30,639 nt of DNA. Origin: Hemicentrotus pulcherrimus. Taxonomy: Eukaryota; Echinodermata; Echinoidea; Camarodonta; Strongylocentrotidae. Where the stretch lies: positions 57,335 through 87,973 of the forward strand of contig BEXV01000803.1 of NCBI GenBank assembly GCA_003118195.1, in the 5' to 3' direction. A program made the translations under genes and the position numbers. Under the pieces are notes generated by a model. That model did no database searches and was not told the DNA's origin. It was given only the letters and a program-made list of their open reading frames with translations. How positions within the stretch are numbered: the stretch's first letter is position 1; the number at the start of each line of letters is the position of its first letter. Positions 11,801 to 22,966 of the stretch are shown one piece after another.

Positions 11801-13572
11801 AAGGTCCATGATTCCAGTCATTCCATTTCCTCTTCTTTGAAAATTGCATGGGATGTCGAAGTATAAGCTACATGTAGCCCATGCAGAATTGACGAGATTT
11901 TGTTGGAGTACTGGTATGTTTTTATATAGTTCATGTACAATATTCCAGCAGAGTTTGTTTTCGACGTGCATGTGAAGTATCAAAAGATTGGTTCAGCTTG
12001 AGAATTAGGTCGTCCTCCAGGGAGTAATATTCTCGCGAAGATACAGGATTATAATGGGGTTTTAGTAAGACCACTGAGGATAGACTCCCTGAAAACCCAG
12101 TCGAACAAGTATCATTTATTTGACAAAGACTTCGTGATCCTCTTACCCTGCTTAGGCTCAATCGGTTAAACACTTGACAAAGGAAGTCCGGAACAGTTAC
12201 AGTCCTATGTCATTTTCTAATCTCTGCAAGAATGATACGCCGGACTCAACTTGAAGAATAACGGAGAATTGAGTACCCAGTGACACTCACAAAACGCAAA
12301 TTGATCGATATATTGTAAGATCACTAGTTCGCTACAAGACGGTAGAATATGCATTCCTAGAAAGATTTCAGAAGGTCTTTGAGGAGAACGAACCAAAACC
12401 TCATGCAAACAGTAATGGCAATTTGTCTAATGACAATTGGTGATAAACAGAACTTTTCAAAAATCCGACATGGAGTAATCCTGGGAGTTCACAAATAGTG
12501 ATTCCTGAGGCAGCGATCTGAGCTCTATGAGACGCAGTCTCCGAAGTGATTCGATGATGAGATGATGTTTGTCAAGATTATAGAAGAAACCTTCAGGAAG
12601 AACTCAGCTTTCACTTCAATCTTGATGAATGATACGATTTTAATTACACCAATCACCTCAGCAACAGTTAGAATCCCGTCCTATGCACCCCAATCTCCTT
12701 TTCAGAACAGCACCAACTTGTTATTTCTTAATTTCACTCAGTTGTAGAAACGGTCGCAGTAATCATCCTGAATCGTGGACGAGCAAGCTCATCGAATGCC
12801 AAGGCACCCCGCATCACATTCATCACAAGTTGATACCAAACGTCAGCAGTGTGTGATGAGTTAAGAGACAATGAAAACATAGAAGCGGGCCGAGTTGCTG
12901 GCAAGCCGGGATTAAGGTTCCAAAACGGGACGTTTTGAGAGGGGTGGCGTTCATGAAGCCCCTATACATGGCGTATTGATATGACTTCTTTCTCGCTTTC
13001 ATATTTGATGGGTTAATAATTGTTGGAGTCATGCTTGGCTGATGAAACTGTATAACAGATACATCCCAAATGCACGCTACTCATCGCAGAGGGTGATCTA
13101 TTATGCCGCGGATTTCTTCACTAACCCTATTTTTCTCTTCTCGATGACACTCATTTATCTTCTTTAGCATTCGACATTAGGCTAATTGAAGCTCCTTCGT
13201 GTAAATTGACATCCACACATCGTGTTCATCGCGTTTTGAAACGTAACACATTCGTTTCGTTATCAATGGAATGCATTCAGTCAGCTCATTTCCTTTCTGG
13301 TAGACGGACAACATTGCATTGAATTTGCCTCTAAGTTCATTTTGTTACCATGTGTATATGAGGAGGATGATTCCAAGGTCGTTTGTAAATGTCACAGTAA
13401 CCATGGTGACAAAGAAATACAATTGTATTAATGGACTCCGATGAAATTTGACGAATATCTACACTGGGTTTATTGATACCTAATTATTTTTTAAAAACTT
13501 TTTCTTTTTCTTTTCTTGCTAGAGGTCGAATGATCTATTTCTTTCCTTCTCTCGACACAAGGCGCTGCAAAT
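8872..13572. other. Intergenic, no supportable gene
   Basis: AT-rich. Several 60-90-codon open frames on both strands (11717-13032 is the densest) show no domain, splice pairing or codon bias I can defend. Small items: a 17-base direct repeat TAGGRAAGGTAACTGAT at 10829 and 10923, and a CA microsatellite with an unknown base at 10539. Confidence 0.45.
10538..10553. repeat. Short CA microsatellite containing an N
   Basis: CCCC-N-(CA)n; the ambiguous base at 10539 marks an assembly uncertainty. Confidence 0.8.
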
Positions 13573-13746
13573 TCTCTCTCTCTCTCTCTCTCCCTCCCTC
13601 TCTCTCTCTATCTCTCTCTCTCTCTCTCTTGTTTTCTCTCCCCTTCTCTCTCTCTCCCTTTCCCGTTCACTCTCTCTCTCGCTCTCTCTTTCTCTCCGGT
13701 TCCCCTACTCTCTCTCTCTCTCTCTCTCTCTTTCACTCTCTCCTCC
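13573..13746. repeat. CT microsatellite, interrupted
   Basis: About 170 bases of (CT)n with short C/T interruptions. Serine/leucine-rich open frames here are artefacts. Confidence 0.95.
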
Positions 13747-15198
13747 TTTTCCATTATAAGTTCCTTCTTTGTCTTCCTCATTATAACTCTTTGATTGCGT
13801 TGCTTTCATTCTCTTGGTTTCTTTAGAACATTCCATGTGGCTTCCTATTGTTAAGGTGTGTTTTGTATGAAAGACACCTCCAGGCATCGGATTAAAGGTG
13901 ACCCGTTATATTTATACCGAATATAACGGGAGCATGGCAGCATTATAAGCTACGGATTAAAAACAGTGTCGGGACAGTTATATTCTCTATTGATAAACTG
14001 TGAAACAAGAGAGATACCATAGCAAGGGAAAGTTGTAAAATGGTTGAATAACTATATTCAAAGAGAGAATTGAGGCGGTAGGAATATGAACACCACAAAA
14101 ACAAACACAATGGTGACATGATTTTAGACTATTGTGAAAATGTACACCGTCAGATTCCACTGAGGTTAACAATTTTAGAAGTGTGAAGTGTGAAGAAATT
14201 GTATTTTCTATTAGAATAAGACATCGTCAAATATTATACCAGTTCCTCTAGTTCTGGATGATATCAGTGGCGTATGCAGGCTTTGATATCAGAAGGGGCA
14301 AAACATCTCACCTTACGGGGATATAATGTACACTGTTGCCCCAAAGTTTGGGATATTTTTCAAACCTCTGTTCACCAAATAATTGTGACAATACTTAAAG
14401 GTTTATTCTTGATAGGAACGTTAGTATCTTCTCATAAATTTATTGATAAATCCCAAAAGCCATAGACATTGATCTGTATAACTCAGAGATGTCAAAAAGT
14501 CATACCTTTTATTTACACAATGCATTTCATGAAAAGGGGTAAAAACGAATAAAATTCCAGCTTTACGATGAGCAACATTATGGGGGATGAAATATGTGGA
14601 TATAAAACAGGCTGCCTTCGTTTTTCCAGGGACTTGAAAGCCCCTGGTTTTTCCATGGTCGGGAGTATGTCAGGAGGATCAAATTGCCTCACCCCCCCCC
14701 CCCCGTGTCTCTCCTTCAAACGTGTTACTGCATTGTACCATTTACTTTAGTGTGTAGATCTTTATCTGCAAAGAAATAGTCATCTACATGCTCACCTAGA
14801 TATGCGACAAGAAAATTTAATCGATTGTTAACACCTTCAGAAAAGAAAGCTTTTAAGGATCAATAAAAGTGACGCTTCCGTACAAGACATCTTTATATTG
14901 CATGGTACCATCCATCGACCCGATACACAGACGTTCGAAATAATATCCGACACGTCTGAAGCAAATCAAAGTGTATTGTTATTAGGGAAGATATTATAAT
15001 GTATTTTTAATGAAAGATGCATTATGATACTTCAGTTGTGTATTTGGAGATGGGTCAGTATTAGAAAAGATTATTTTGAGCTCTGAGATTGCAAAAGTAG
15101 TATAGGCTATGCTCAGATTCAAGCAAAAACAACAGCAATTATTGAATACAATTTCCCTGTAGGCCTATATAATGTAAGAGAACAAAACGAAATACGTC
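13747..15198. other. Intergenic, mostly unrecognised
   Basis: Holds a small perfect hairpin (13902-13930), a 13-base C run (14692-14704), and CAGTGGCGTATGCAGG at about 14268, a phrase like those in transposon ends of other animals but without a recognisable partner end. Confidence 0.45.
13902..13930. repeat. Perfect 11-bp-arm hairpin
   Basis: CCCGTTATATT, a 7-base loop, then AATATAACGGG. No T-tract or neighbouring gene suggests a role. Confidence 0.75.
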
Positions 15199-15266
15199 TG
15201 TTTCGAGCCAGAAGGGCATTAACTAATATCGTTCTTGATGTAATGCCCCTGGTCTGCCTGAAAACG
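15199..15266. repeat. Hairpin repeat, GAGCCAGAAGGGC family (copy 2)
   Basis: Left arm CTGTTTCGAGCCAGAAGGGC followed by ATTAACT; right arm TAATGCCCCTGGTCTGCC-TGAAAACGG. Loop about 21 bases. The right arm is more diverged than in copy 3. Confidence 0.75.
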
Positions 15267-15306
15267 GACGATTATAACTCTATACGAAAACAGAGATCTC
15301 AGGCTA

Positions 15307-15515
15307 CACTCTAAAAACTGAAATGTTAAATCACCATTTAAAAAGGCCAAGGAGTGACCACTCTTTCAAAATGGTAGATTAACACTTTGAACATGCTGGA
15401 TCCAATACTATAAAGGTTGAATCCAGCATGTTAAAAGTATCAATCTGACATTTTGAAAGAGTGGTCACTCCTCGGCCCTTTTAAATGGTGATTTAACATG
15501 TCAGCTTTTAGAGTG
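15307..15515. mobile_element. Foldback MITE, CACTCTAAAA ends, TA target duplication
   Basis: The 209-bp element is almost entirely palindromic. About 100-base arms share GAGTGACCACTCTTTCAAAA, TGTTAAATCACCATTTAAAA and AACATGCTGGAT, around a loop of roughly 12 bases. TA dinucleotides at 15305-15306 and 15516-15517 fit Tc1/mariner-type insertion. No coding capacity. Confidence 0.9.
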
Positions 15516-15530
15516 TACACAATATATCGC

Positions 15531-15592
15531 CTGTTTAGAGACAGAAGGGCATTAACCAATATAGTTTAACATAGGTAATGCCCTTCTGGCTC
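15531..15592. repeat. Hairpin repeat, GAGCCAGAAGGGC family (copy 3)
   Basis: Arms GAGACAGAAGGGCATTAA and TTAATGCCCTTCTGGCTC-like (GTAATGCCCTTCTGGCTC) are separated by about 20 bases. It starts CTGTTTAGAG as copy 2 starts CTGTTTCGAG. It lies between the TA-flanked MITE and the TTAA element. Confidence 0.8.
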
Positions 15593-15610
15593 TGCTAAGG
15601 AGATAATTAA

Positions 15611-16128
15611 AGGTAATACAAAGTTTTAGGAAATTTTGAAAATTTGGTAGATAATGATTCTTTAAAATTTTGATATATTTGGATGCCCCTGTGGATGTAT
15701 AATAAGCACTAAAAAAATGGCCCCTAAAACATTTCTGCTTTCGAGAAAAAATCAAAATGTATCGGTGCTCCCGATAAATTTTGATAAATTTCAAATAGTG
15801 CATACGGCCGTACAATGGTAGCTGCGACCCTGAAAATTTCAGAATATGTAGTTGTGATATATACCTACCAAACGGGAATAGCTTATCGGTCAAAATTAGT
15901 CAAGAAACATTGTTTTATAGCTTAATTAATATCTTGACCTTGAGAGGGCGCTATACAACATAAAGAGTTTGTTATTAATCATTTAAAACAAAAAAAAATA
16001 ATAATTTCATAACTTTAGACTCGATTTCAACCGCGACAGCGATCACTGCATATTGTAGGATCGCATATGCTTCCAATATGTTCATTTGGACCAAATTCAT
16101 GACCCCATACCAAAACCTTGTATTACCT
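15611..16128. mobile_element. Non-autonomous DNA transposon with TTAA target duplication
   Basis: Left end TTAA-AGGTAATACAAAGTTTT and right end AAAACCTTGTATTACCT-TTAA form matching terminal inverted repeats (TTAA at 15607-15610 and 16129-16132). TTAA duplication is known for piggyBac and Kolobok transposons; the AGG-type start looks more Kolobok-like. The 518-bp interior has no transposase; the 113-codon minus-strand open frame inside it has no recognisable motif. Confidence 0.82.
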
Positions 16129-16132
16129 TTAA

Positions 16133-17940
16133 TGTATACCTCTACGATTTTGAGACTATTCAGGCGCGATGAATCCTAATAACATCAATCTGTCAGAAAA
16201 CAAACTTACTTGATTTCAATGATGAAGACTTGATGATGATGGTTGTCGTCCCACAAACTCCACGATCTCAGGATATCTTTCTCTCCTGCGATGAGCGAAA
16301 TCCAGTATTCCAGTAGGGTTTCTAAACAGTGTCTTTCATGTCCACGAATGACATGTTATCCATATAAATGATGGTAAACTTGATCGCAATCATCACCCAA
16401 TCTTCATGATCTTACAGTTATTTATAACATGGCGTCGTCGCTATATGAGACGGTGATGAACAATAATAAAATGCTCAATTCCCAAGCCGTAGTGCGCTGG
16501 TAGTCGCTATCGATCACTGGAACAGTGTCGTTTGGTAGCTTCATAAACCAATCGTAGTTTTCTCTTACTTTGTCTTCCAAATAATGACAGAGAGGAGAAA
16601 TATTGTCACTATCAACTCTATTGAACAGTATTTTAGTACAAAATTGATTGATTCATTCCGTGTAATATCAGCGACGTTTATTTCTGGTGAGAAGGTGAGA
16701 GAGCGGTGATGTTCCACAAACTAGTCATGCAATATAATGATAGCTTCCTATTTCAAAAAAAAAAAAGACGAATACAATTACTCGCAGATCATCAAGGTCC
16801 CTATGTTGGCGTAGGCCTTTATATAAATCTCAATTTGAAAATTAAGACGCACCTTTTCTCCCTACAGCACCAAGAAACCGTAACGATGTGACTTGTTGCT
16901 CAGATGGCCCAGTAGTTTGGAAAGGAAACCCTCATAATCACCCTACCGGTATACTTTCACGGGCACACGTTAAGTGAAATGAGTTTCTGTACCACTCTTT
17001 ATTTTTCGTCCTTTGTCAATATTGTCCATTCTCGAACTGTGTCTGTTCAATACTCATTGAATCATTTTAGCCACTTGTATCAATTTGCAGAGGCTGGTCC
17101 TGACAATAGGGAGGACAGACCCTAGATAAATGCTTTATTAGCTACATTTTGTGTACACACCCGGGACTACAAACCTACTTGAGTAGGTGCTGTGATACAC
17201 AAAGCACACAAGGTGAAGGGATAGAAAGTGCCCCTATTTTGAAAATCACATTGCCGCCCTTGCGAATATGATTTCTTCTGAAGTTGTGATTGTTTTTTTC
17301 CCTTGTCCTTGTGTTTGTTTGTTGTTTTCGTTCGTTTGTGTTTCGTTTGTTTGTTTTGTTTTAGCCGGCCTCTCTTATTATTGGCTTGCCCTAACATTTA
17401 ATGAATTTTAGAGTGATATTCTTAATCACATTTTTGCCAGAGGAATGATTTCCTAACATAGCACTAAATAACACAATTAAAAGTCAATTGAACAATTCCA
17501 TCATGTCGAACATAAATTTAATTCTCTTATGATCTATAAGACATTTTACTAGCCTCAACAATAAACTTTTTTCCTTGTTCTTAGTAAATTGTGTAAATAG
17601 TTCACAAGCCTTTCGAAATTTTATTTGTCATTTATTATATATTTGGAAGGTGTTGTAACGATTCAAGCTTTATGCTTATGTTTCATTACCTTTGTGTGTA
17701 CATTTTTTAATATAATAGTTGCAACTTGTCTTGATAAAACATTGTTATATTCTTTTTCATGCGAAGTCAATTCAAATGGACTGTAAACTTGAAAATGATT
17801 TGTTATATTATATTCTTTTTCATGTGATATTAACTCCAGTGAATTGTGAAATTGTAAACATGCATAATTCTTTTTTTTTTTTAATGTTTAAACGTCATTC
17901 ATTTTATTTGTTAACACTTTTATTTATTTCTTCCTCACCC
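16133..17940. other. Intergenic, no recognised feature
   Basis: Both strands were checked for conserved protein motifs, RNA boxes and repeats. Only GTTT/GTTTGT-rich low complexity at about 17290-17360 is seen. Confidence 0.5.
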
Positions 17941-17949
17941 TTTCTCTTA

Positions 17950-17981
<32 letters not shown>

Positions 17982-18042
17982 ATCCCCATCTCGTCCATAT
18001 CTCCCTTCTCTGTTTTTCCCGTCTATTTTCCCCCAAATGTTC

Positions 18043-18083
<41 letters not shown>

Positions 18084-18135
18084 CCCTCCCCCTCTCTCTC
18101 TCTATCTCTCTCTCTTTCTCTCTCTCTTCCTCCCT
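17941..18135. repeat. CT microsatellite, interrupted
   Basis: Two long (CT)n blocks joined by T/C-rich sequence. Open frames through this tract are low-complexity artefacts. Confidence 0.95.
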
Positions 18136-19687
18136 GTCACATTGACGAGCCTGACATCAGACCACACACAAAAATGAAATAAACCACAGACAACTTTGTC
18201 ATTTTTCAGTCACTCACATGTTATTTAATACATAATTATGAAGCAAACACGCCAAAACGGCAATGTTGTAGTATCATTTTTCAGATATAATATGAATAAC
18301 ATTTACAATTACATTATGTCATAGGAAAGTTAAATGCTTTTTCATGTACAATTTCATTTTCCTCTTTCTTCTTCTGCCTTCTACTCATTGGTATACCTAA
18401 GAGTAGTGCACACCAGTCTTTCTCTAGAAACAAGTCCATTTTTTATATTACTTGGCCATCTAAAAAAGGGTGCAAAACAACAGAGAAATCGTCAAACTAA
18501 TTTTTAGTGCAATTTGTGGCTTGATTACAAAACAATTTTACAATATTTGTAGGTACAACATACATCTATGTATGAAGCATAAATTACACGCATAGCTCAT
18601 TCAAAACAATTCTCATACTTTCTTTTCCCCAACTTACAGAACTGATGTGGAATCTCTAGACCTGAATAGATTTCTTGTAAATCATGTGGTTTTACATCAA
18701 AACAGAACAAACTAAAATATGCCTCTTTGAAAAATGTGAAAGTTTCACACATGTAGTTTTATGAAACCACAAAAGCTGAAATTGCCAACATAAACTCAAC
18801 TTGGCATCAAGTACTTTTGCAGAGCTTTTTTTCTCCTTCAAAATTTAGCAAACACACACTATCATTATGCGAAAAAACCTATGATATCAAATCAATATCA
18901 TTTTTTTTTTAAAACCAAATTTCTGACTTATAGGCAATTTGTCAAGATTTGTGTAAATTTTGGCAAGCTGTGACAGTCAGTGGTCCGCTAAAAATGATCA
19001 TGTGCTAAATATTCTGACTTGTGTTTGTTGAAAACAACTGTAAATGAATATTAAAAGATATTCAATGTCATTCTCATTACACAATACCATGAAATCAATA
19101 AATGGCTTTCAATGTATCTATGTAATTTAAAATTGCAAATTCACAACAGTAATTTACATTAGTAAATTACAACATGTAATTTTTATTCACAAAAGTAATT
19201 TACAAAAAGCATTGTTAGTCTAAAGATAAGGTTTAACCTAGTTAAGTTACATCTTGCAGTTGAAATGATGATTAATGTTTCTTTATGAACCATTACTCTC
19301 ATATTTCATAAAACTGTGTTTGTTCTGATCTGTGTTGTTCTTATTCTAAGTGAAAATATCTTGCATCTAATTTTATTGCATCGTGCAAACAGAGCATAGT
19401 GTGATATGAAAGACTAGACACAGATTTCAAGTCGTATTTCATTCAAAAATAAAAGCATATATTGGGGAAAAAATGAAGAAAATGTAAAACTACAGACTTT
19501 ATTAGATAACAATGAGGGAAACATAAAGATGATATTAAATCATCGATAAGAAGGAAAACATGAATTTACATTACAACAAAAATATCAAGTTATGATTTTA
19601 CAGTGGAACAATATTTGGTAGGTGGAAATTATACAAGGACTCATAATAGCGATGATGAATATTTGAGCAGTAGTGAATAAGTAATAA

Positions 19688-19811
19688 TACCTTAGTCACA
19701 CTGACAAGACCCACACCTGACCCACAAAAGACCAAACGAAACTATAACATTACGTCTATGGCCAAGAATGGGTCGGTTTAGAGTTGGTCTGAAGTCGGTT
19801 TAACAAGGTAT
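19688..19811. mobile_element. Possible MITE, ACCTTAGTCACACTGAC type
   Basis: Left end ATACCTTAGTCACACTGACA and right end AACAAGGTAT are imperfect inverted repeats. The left end resembles the right end of 7510-7640 in reverse complement (CAGTCATACTAAC). Weak. Confidence 0.35.
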
Positions 19812-20055
19812 GAATGGCACATAACAGGCGGGGTGAAGGGCATCACAAGGTCATCTATCTACAAGCAAACAGAATCAATGGCAAGGATTTGGTCCTAACA
19901 CTGTACAACTTCTTGCCGAAAAACTGATTATTTTCTCTCATTAAAAGCTGTATTCTTATAAATAATTGTGTTCTTAAATTTGCTATGTCCTTCTCTGCCT
20001 CTCATTCTCTCACTCTGGTAAACATGCACAATGAAACTAACCTCTAACAAACTTC

Positions 20056-20214
20056 TGGGCCCGTCAAACAAAGACTTTATATCAATAGCAATTTATTTGT
20101 GATTGATATCAATCGCAACTATTTACATAAGAGATAGGAGACTGCAAACTCGCAATTGATTAGAGGACTTGCGAATGATTGGATTAATCATAACTCTTTG
20201 TAAGACGGGGCCCA
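20056..20214. mobile_element. Foldback MITE with TGGGCCC ends
   Basis: Ends are TGGGCCC and GGGGCCCA, with inner inverted similarity (AATCGCAACT, TGATTAGAGGACTTGCG, TAACTCTTTGTAAGAC). It is the same family as the outer element at 8084-8610 and supplies the uninterrupted right end CTTTGTAAGACGGGGCCC. Non-autonomous and non-coding. Confidence 0.8.
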
Positions 20215-20289
20215 AGTAACTTTGAAATAATATTGAGTTCAGTCAGGTAGAATAGAGGAGAAAGGAGTTTAGGATGAAAACAAGATGCT

Positions 20290-20330
20290 AAGAGAGAAAG
20301 AAAGAGAAAGAGAGAGGGGAGAGAAGAAAG
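20290..20330. repeat. Purine-rich GA/AAAG tract
   Basis: Imperfect AGAGAAAGAAAG low-complexity run. Confidence 0.7.
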
Positions 20331-21214
20331 TATAAGATTTTTGCCCCAGTGTATACAACCAATCTCATTTAATCTTTATCATCAATTTGTGCAACGCAAC
20401 GCAACAAAAACTGTAATCCCATCCTTTCCGAGTCTCCTAACAGATACATATCATAAGAATACTGTGCTTTTGAGATATCATGGTCAAACAGAAGAAAGAA
20501 AGAAAAAATGGTGTGCTAAATTCTGCCATGGCTGAAACAATATAGTGCAACTTGGGATCACTTCAATGAATTGGCCTAAGATTGTACAAATTGAAAAACT
20601 TGGTGAATAAAATCAAAACATATACTCTATGGAAAAAAGAAAAAAAAAATGTTAACTAAACTGGTCACATCGAATGGTAGCTGCAAAATGCGTTTAAAAG
20701 ATGATTTAGAAGTTTATGCTTTCCACTGTTCACTTTGTAATCAAAGCTATCCAGCATCATTCATCATAAGTCAATATATACAAATTTTCTCTCATACAAA
20801 TTCATTGGCTTAGATACAAAGAAACATAAAGACAAACAAAAAATGTTATATTTACTTTCATTTCCATACAAGATTCACAAAATAATTATATCATAATGCT
20901 GAAGAAAAATATCTGAAACACTTTAAATAGATATACAAAGTGTTTCATGGTAAAAGAAGAAACTATGAAGATTAGAAAGATAAATGTAGCATCAAAGTCT
21001 GTGAGATTGTCTGTCTTCTTTCCCTTTAATTCATCTTACTGAGTTGTGCATTGAAGAAGATATAGAGCTGCCTCAGAGGGAGGGAGGGGTCTGTACGGAT
21101 AAGGAAAAACTCTGCAAAGATTCATGCACCAGCGCTGATATGTCAGGTAGAATATTATAATTCTTTATTCATTACGGATCAAAACCCAAGTCTGCCAAAT
21201 TGTTTGGACTACAT

Positions 21215-21239
21215 CATACATGTACACTGTACATGTATG
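21215..21239. repeat. Perfect short palindrome built on ACATGTA
   Basis: Two 12-base arms (CATACATGTACA and its exact reverse complement) are separated by one base. In a minus-strand transcript this would form only a very tight hairpin. Confidence 0.7.
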
Positions 21240-22234
21240 TGTGCTAAAAGTAGACTTTGGCACTCCCGTTTGTTCAATTGGTTGAAGGAACCAAGTGAAG
21301 AGTTAACAAACGGACATACGAAAGAAGAAAATTGACAGGTTTAAAAACCACAAGCTTGCTTGTCTACAGGGACCAATTTTTTTTTTTTTCCCCGTAACTG
21401 GCCTTAATAGATGAATGACTGTACACATCCAAATTCCCTCTTTACTGATAGCATATATAAGTAGTTTCTCCAGAAAGCTCTTTGTATTTCAACAATACTC
21501 CTAGATTACATATAAAATAAGATTGCCACATTGAATGACCAATGACAAAACAGATTCTCCATATGTCCCATCACTTCCTAGTTCATCATGCCCATTTTAT
21601 TGTTTGCCTCTTCTTCAACAATCCCACTTTTATTCCCACATGAGAAAGAATCTCAGAAACACTCATACCTATATCTGGCCGTAAGTCAGTTCTGTTATCA
21701 AGTTTAATTCCCACAGCAAAGCATGTCTGCATTGCTTTGAATACCTCTTTCATGCACAAGTCCAAGCATACTATGGCATAGTATGTGCAATGCTCAAGCA
21801 CAAAACACTATGCAGTGTGAACGGTCTGATCCACCCTCATTGGTAATAGCCTCCTATAGATAGAGTAACTGCATCCTTCTTTTTTTTATATTGACAATGG
21901 CACACACCACTGGCTAACACTAAATTAAGGGCAATACTAAAAAAATTCCTACATTTCTATCCAAGAACAGAGCACGAGTATTGTTGGTAATCTTAATTGT
22001 CTAATCAAAATTTTGTAAACGTTTCACATAATTAATCTTATAATATTCCTTTCCAAGATTTACAGTCAAGTTTGCAGGTTTGTACATCTTGTACATTATT
22101 AGTTTGTAGAATCCAAAACATATAAAGTAGCTATCGCTGGACCATCGTTCACTGGGCTCCAATGCAGCTTAAGCTAACACCAGTCTTGGGATAAACTCTG
22201 GGAATGGGTTGATTAAAGACACAACAGTCATGGA

Positions 22235-22680
22235 TCCAAAATGGCTGCATTCAGCTAAACTCCATTCAGTCTTCTCTTGCTTGATGCATTACAAAGTTTA
22301 TTACTGCTCAGAACTAGCTTCTCTCAAACCTAATGATGTTCATTTCTTACAAAAGACTCTTGTTCATCTTGACATAGACCAATGGTCTTGAACCCTTCGA
22401 TTGCGAAGAAAGAAAGAAATAACAGTGATATATGAAAATGATTCAGGTGAAGATATGACGGTGAAGAACCAAAATGGCTGCAATCATGTAGTTTGTTTTT
22501 TTTTTCAATTTGCTTGATGCATTACAAAGCTTATTCCAGCTCCTGCGCAGAGCCAGCAGTCCTTTCAAATGTGATCCATGATCGCAACTCGTTACAAAAG
22601 GCTGCCATCTCTAGTATGCATAAGACCAGTGGTTGTTAAACCTTGAATGCGAAGTAAGAAATACCAGTGATATAAACACC
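22235..22680. repeat. Diverged local tandem duplication (about 235-bp period)
   Basis: Copy 1 (about 22235-22435) and copy 2 (about 22469-22680) share in order CCAAAATGGCTGCA, GCTTGATGCATTACAAAG, TTACAAAAG, a CTTGAA/GCGAAG block and CAGTGATATA. They differ by many substitutions and small indels, so the duplication is old. It lies just downstream of the CASK stop. Confidence 0.85.
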
Positions 22681-22711
22681 ATAGAAATACATGTAAATTG
22701 AAAACGATCCA

Positions 22712-22727
22712 AAAGGGTCGACCCTTT
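22712..22727. repeat. 16-bp perfect palindrome AAAGGGTCGACCCTTT
   Basis: The sequence is its own reverse complement, with a SalI-type GTCGAC centre, and lies about 60 bases past the CASK stop. It is short and may be chance. Confidence 0.6.
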
Positions 22728-22777
22728 ACCCATGGAAAACAGGGTACAAAGAGCTATTGACCTCCAGCAATGCACAA

Positions 22778-22790
22778 TGACCTTTGACCT
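22778..22790 (-). promoter_or_regulatory. DR1-type nuclear-receptor half-site repeat
   Basis: On the minus strand AGGTCA-A-AGGTCA is a perfect direct repeat with one-base spacing, the consensus for RXR/HNF4-type receptors. It begins on the last A of the CASK stop codon. A third AGGTCA occurs about 20 bases further. No functional evidence. Confidence 0.35.
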
Positions 22791-22966
22791 TAGTAGACCC
22801 AGCTGACGGGAACCCATTGAGGCGTGGTGCATATTTCTTCCATGGCGTTCTCGAGCGTGCGTATCGTGTCGTCGATGTCGTTGTTGACGATGGTGAGATC
22901 AAAGAAGTGACCGTAGGCCTGTCGGAGCAGCTCAGATTCCTTGGCAAGTCGCTCCAGGCTGCTATC
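22790..22966 (-). CDS. CASK: CASK terminal coding exon with stop
   Basis: Encodes residues 401-458 and TAA (22792-22790). It starts [20 protein letters not shown] and ends [13 protein letters not shown]. The acceptor is tattatgataacag before GAT; its polypyrimidine tract is weak near the AG but preceded by T-rich sequence. The segment holds the last GK helices ([20 protein letters not shown]) and the invariant CASK C-terminus WVPVSWVY. Together with the previous exon it completes the GK domain with no frameshift. Sequence after the stop enters a presumed 3' UTR. A DR1-type AGGTCA repeat starts on the last base of the stop codon. Confidence 0.97.
   Translation of the reverse strand, partial: DSSLERLAKESELLRQAYGHFFDLTIVNNDIDDTIRTLENAMEEICTTPQWVPVSWVY

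Larger units (their letters stand above)
18140..22789 (-). other. Region downstream of CASK stop, possible long 3' UTR
   Basis: AT-rich, without a supportable gene, and much poorer in mobile elements than the rest of the window; only one clear MITE (20056-20214) and one weaker candidate (19688-19811) are seen. Several minus-strand AATAAA hexamers occur (for example near 22296, 21596, 21160, 19496 and 19177), so the polyadenylation site cannot be chosen by eye. A perfect Pumilio-type TGTATATA (minus) is at 20782-20775. How much is transcribed as UTR is inference. Confidence 0.4.

Noticed and set aside
11717..13032. Cluster of minus-strand open frames of 60-90 codons, possibly a decayed gene
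   Set aside because: Frames do not connect, no family motif is recognised, and stop-to-stop reading through 12740-12960 gives at most about 75 codons.
13473..13826. 117-codon Ser/Leu-rich open frame
   Set aside because: Translation of a CT microsatellite; no domain and no splice or start context.
15552..15893. 113-codon open frame, possible transposase
   Set aside because: Runs across the end of a TIR element and shows no catalytic or DNA-binding motif.
17167..17397. Lys/Thr-rich 76-codon open frame
   Set aside because: Low-complexity GTTT-rich tract read in reverse.
17719..18177. 152-codon open frame
   Set aside because: Its second half is a CT microsatellite and its first half is AT-rich without coding character.
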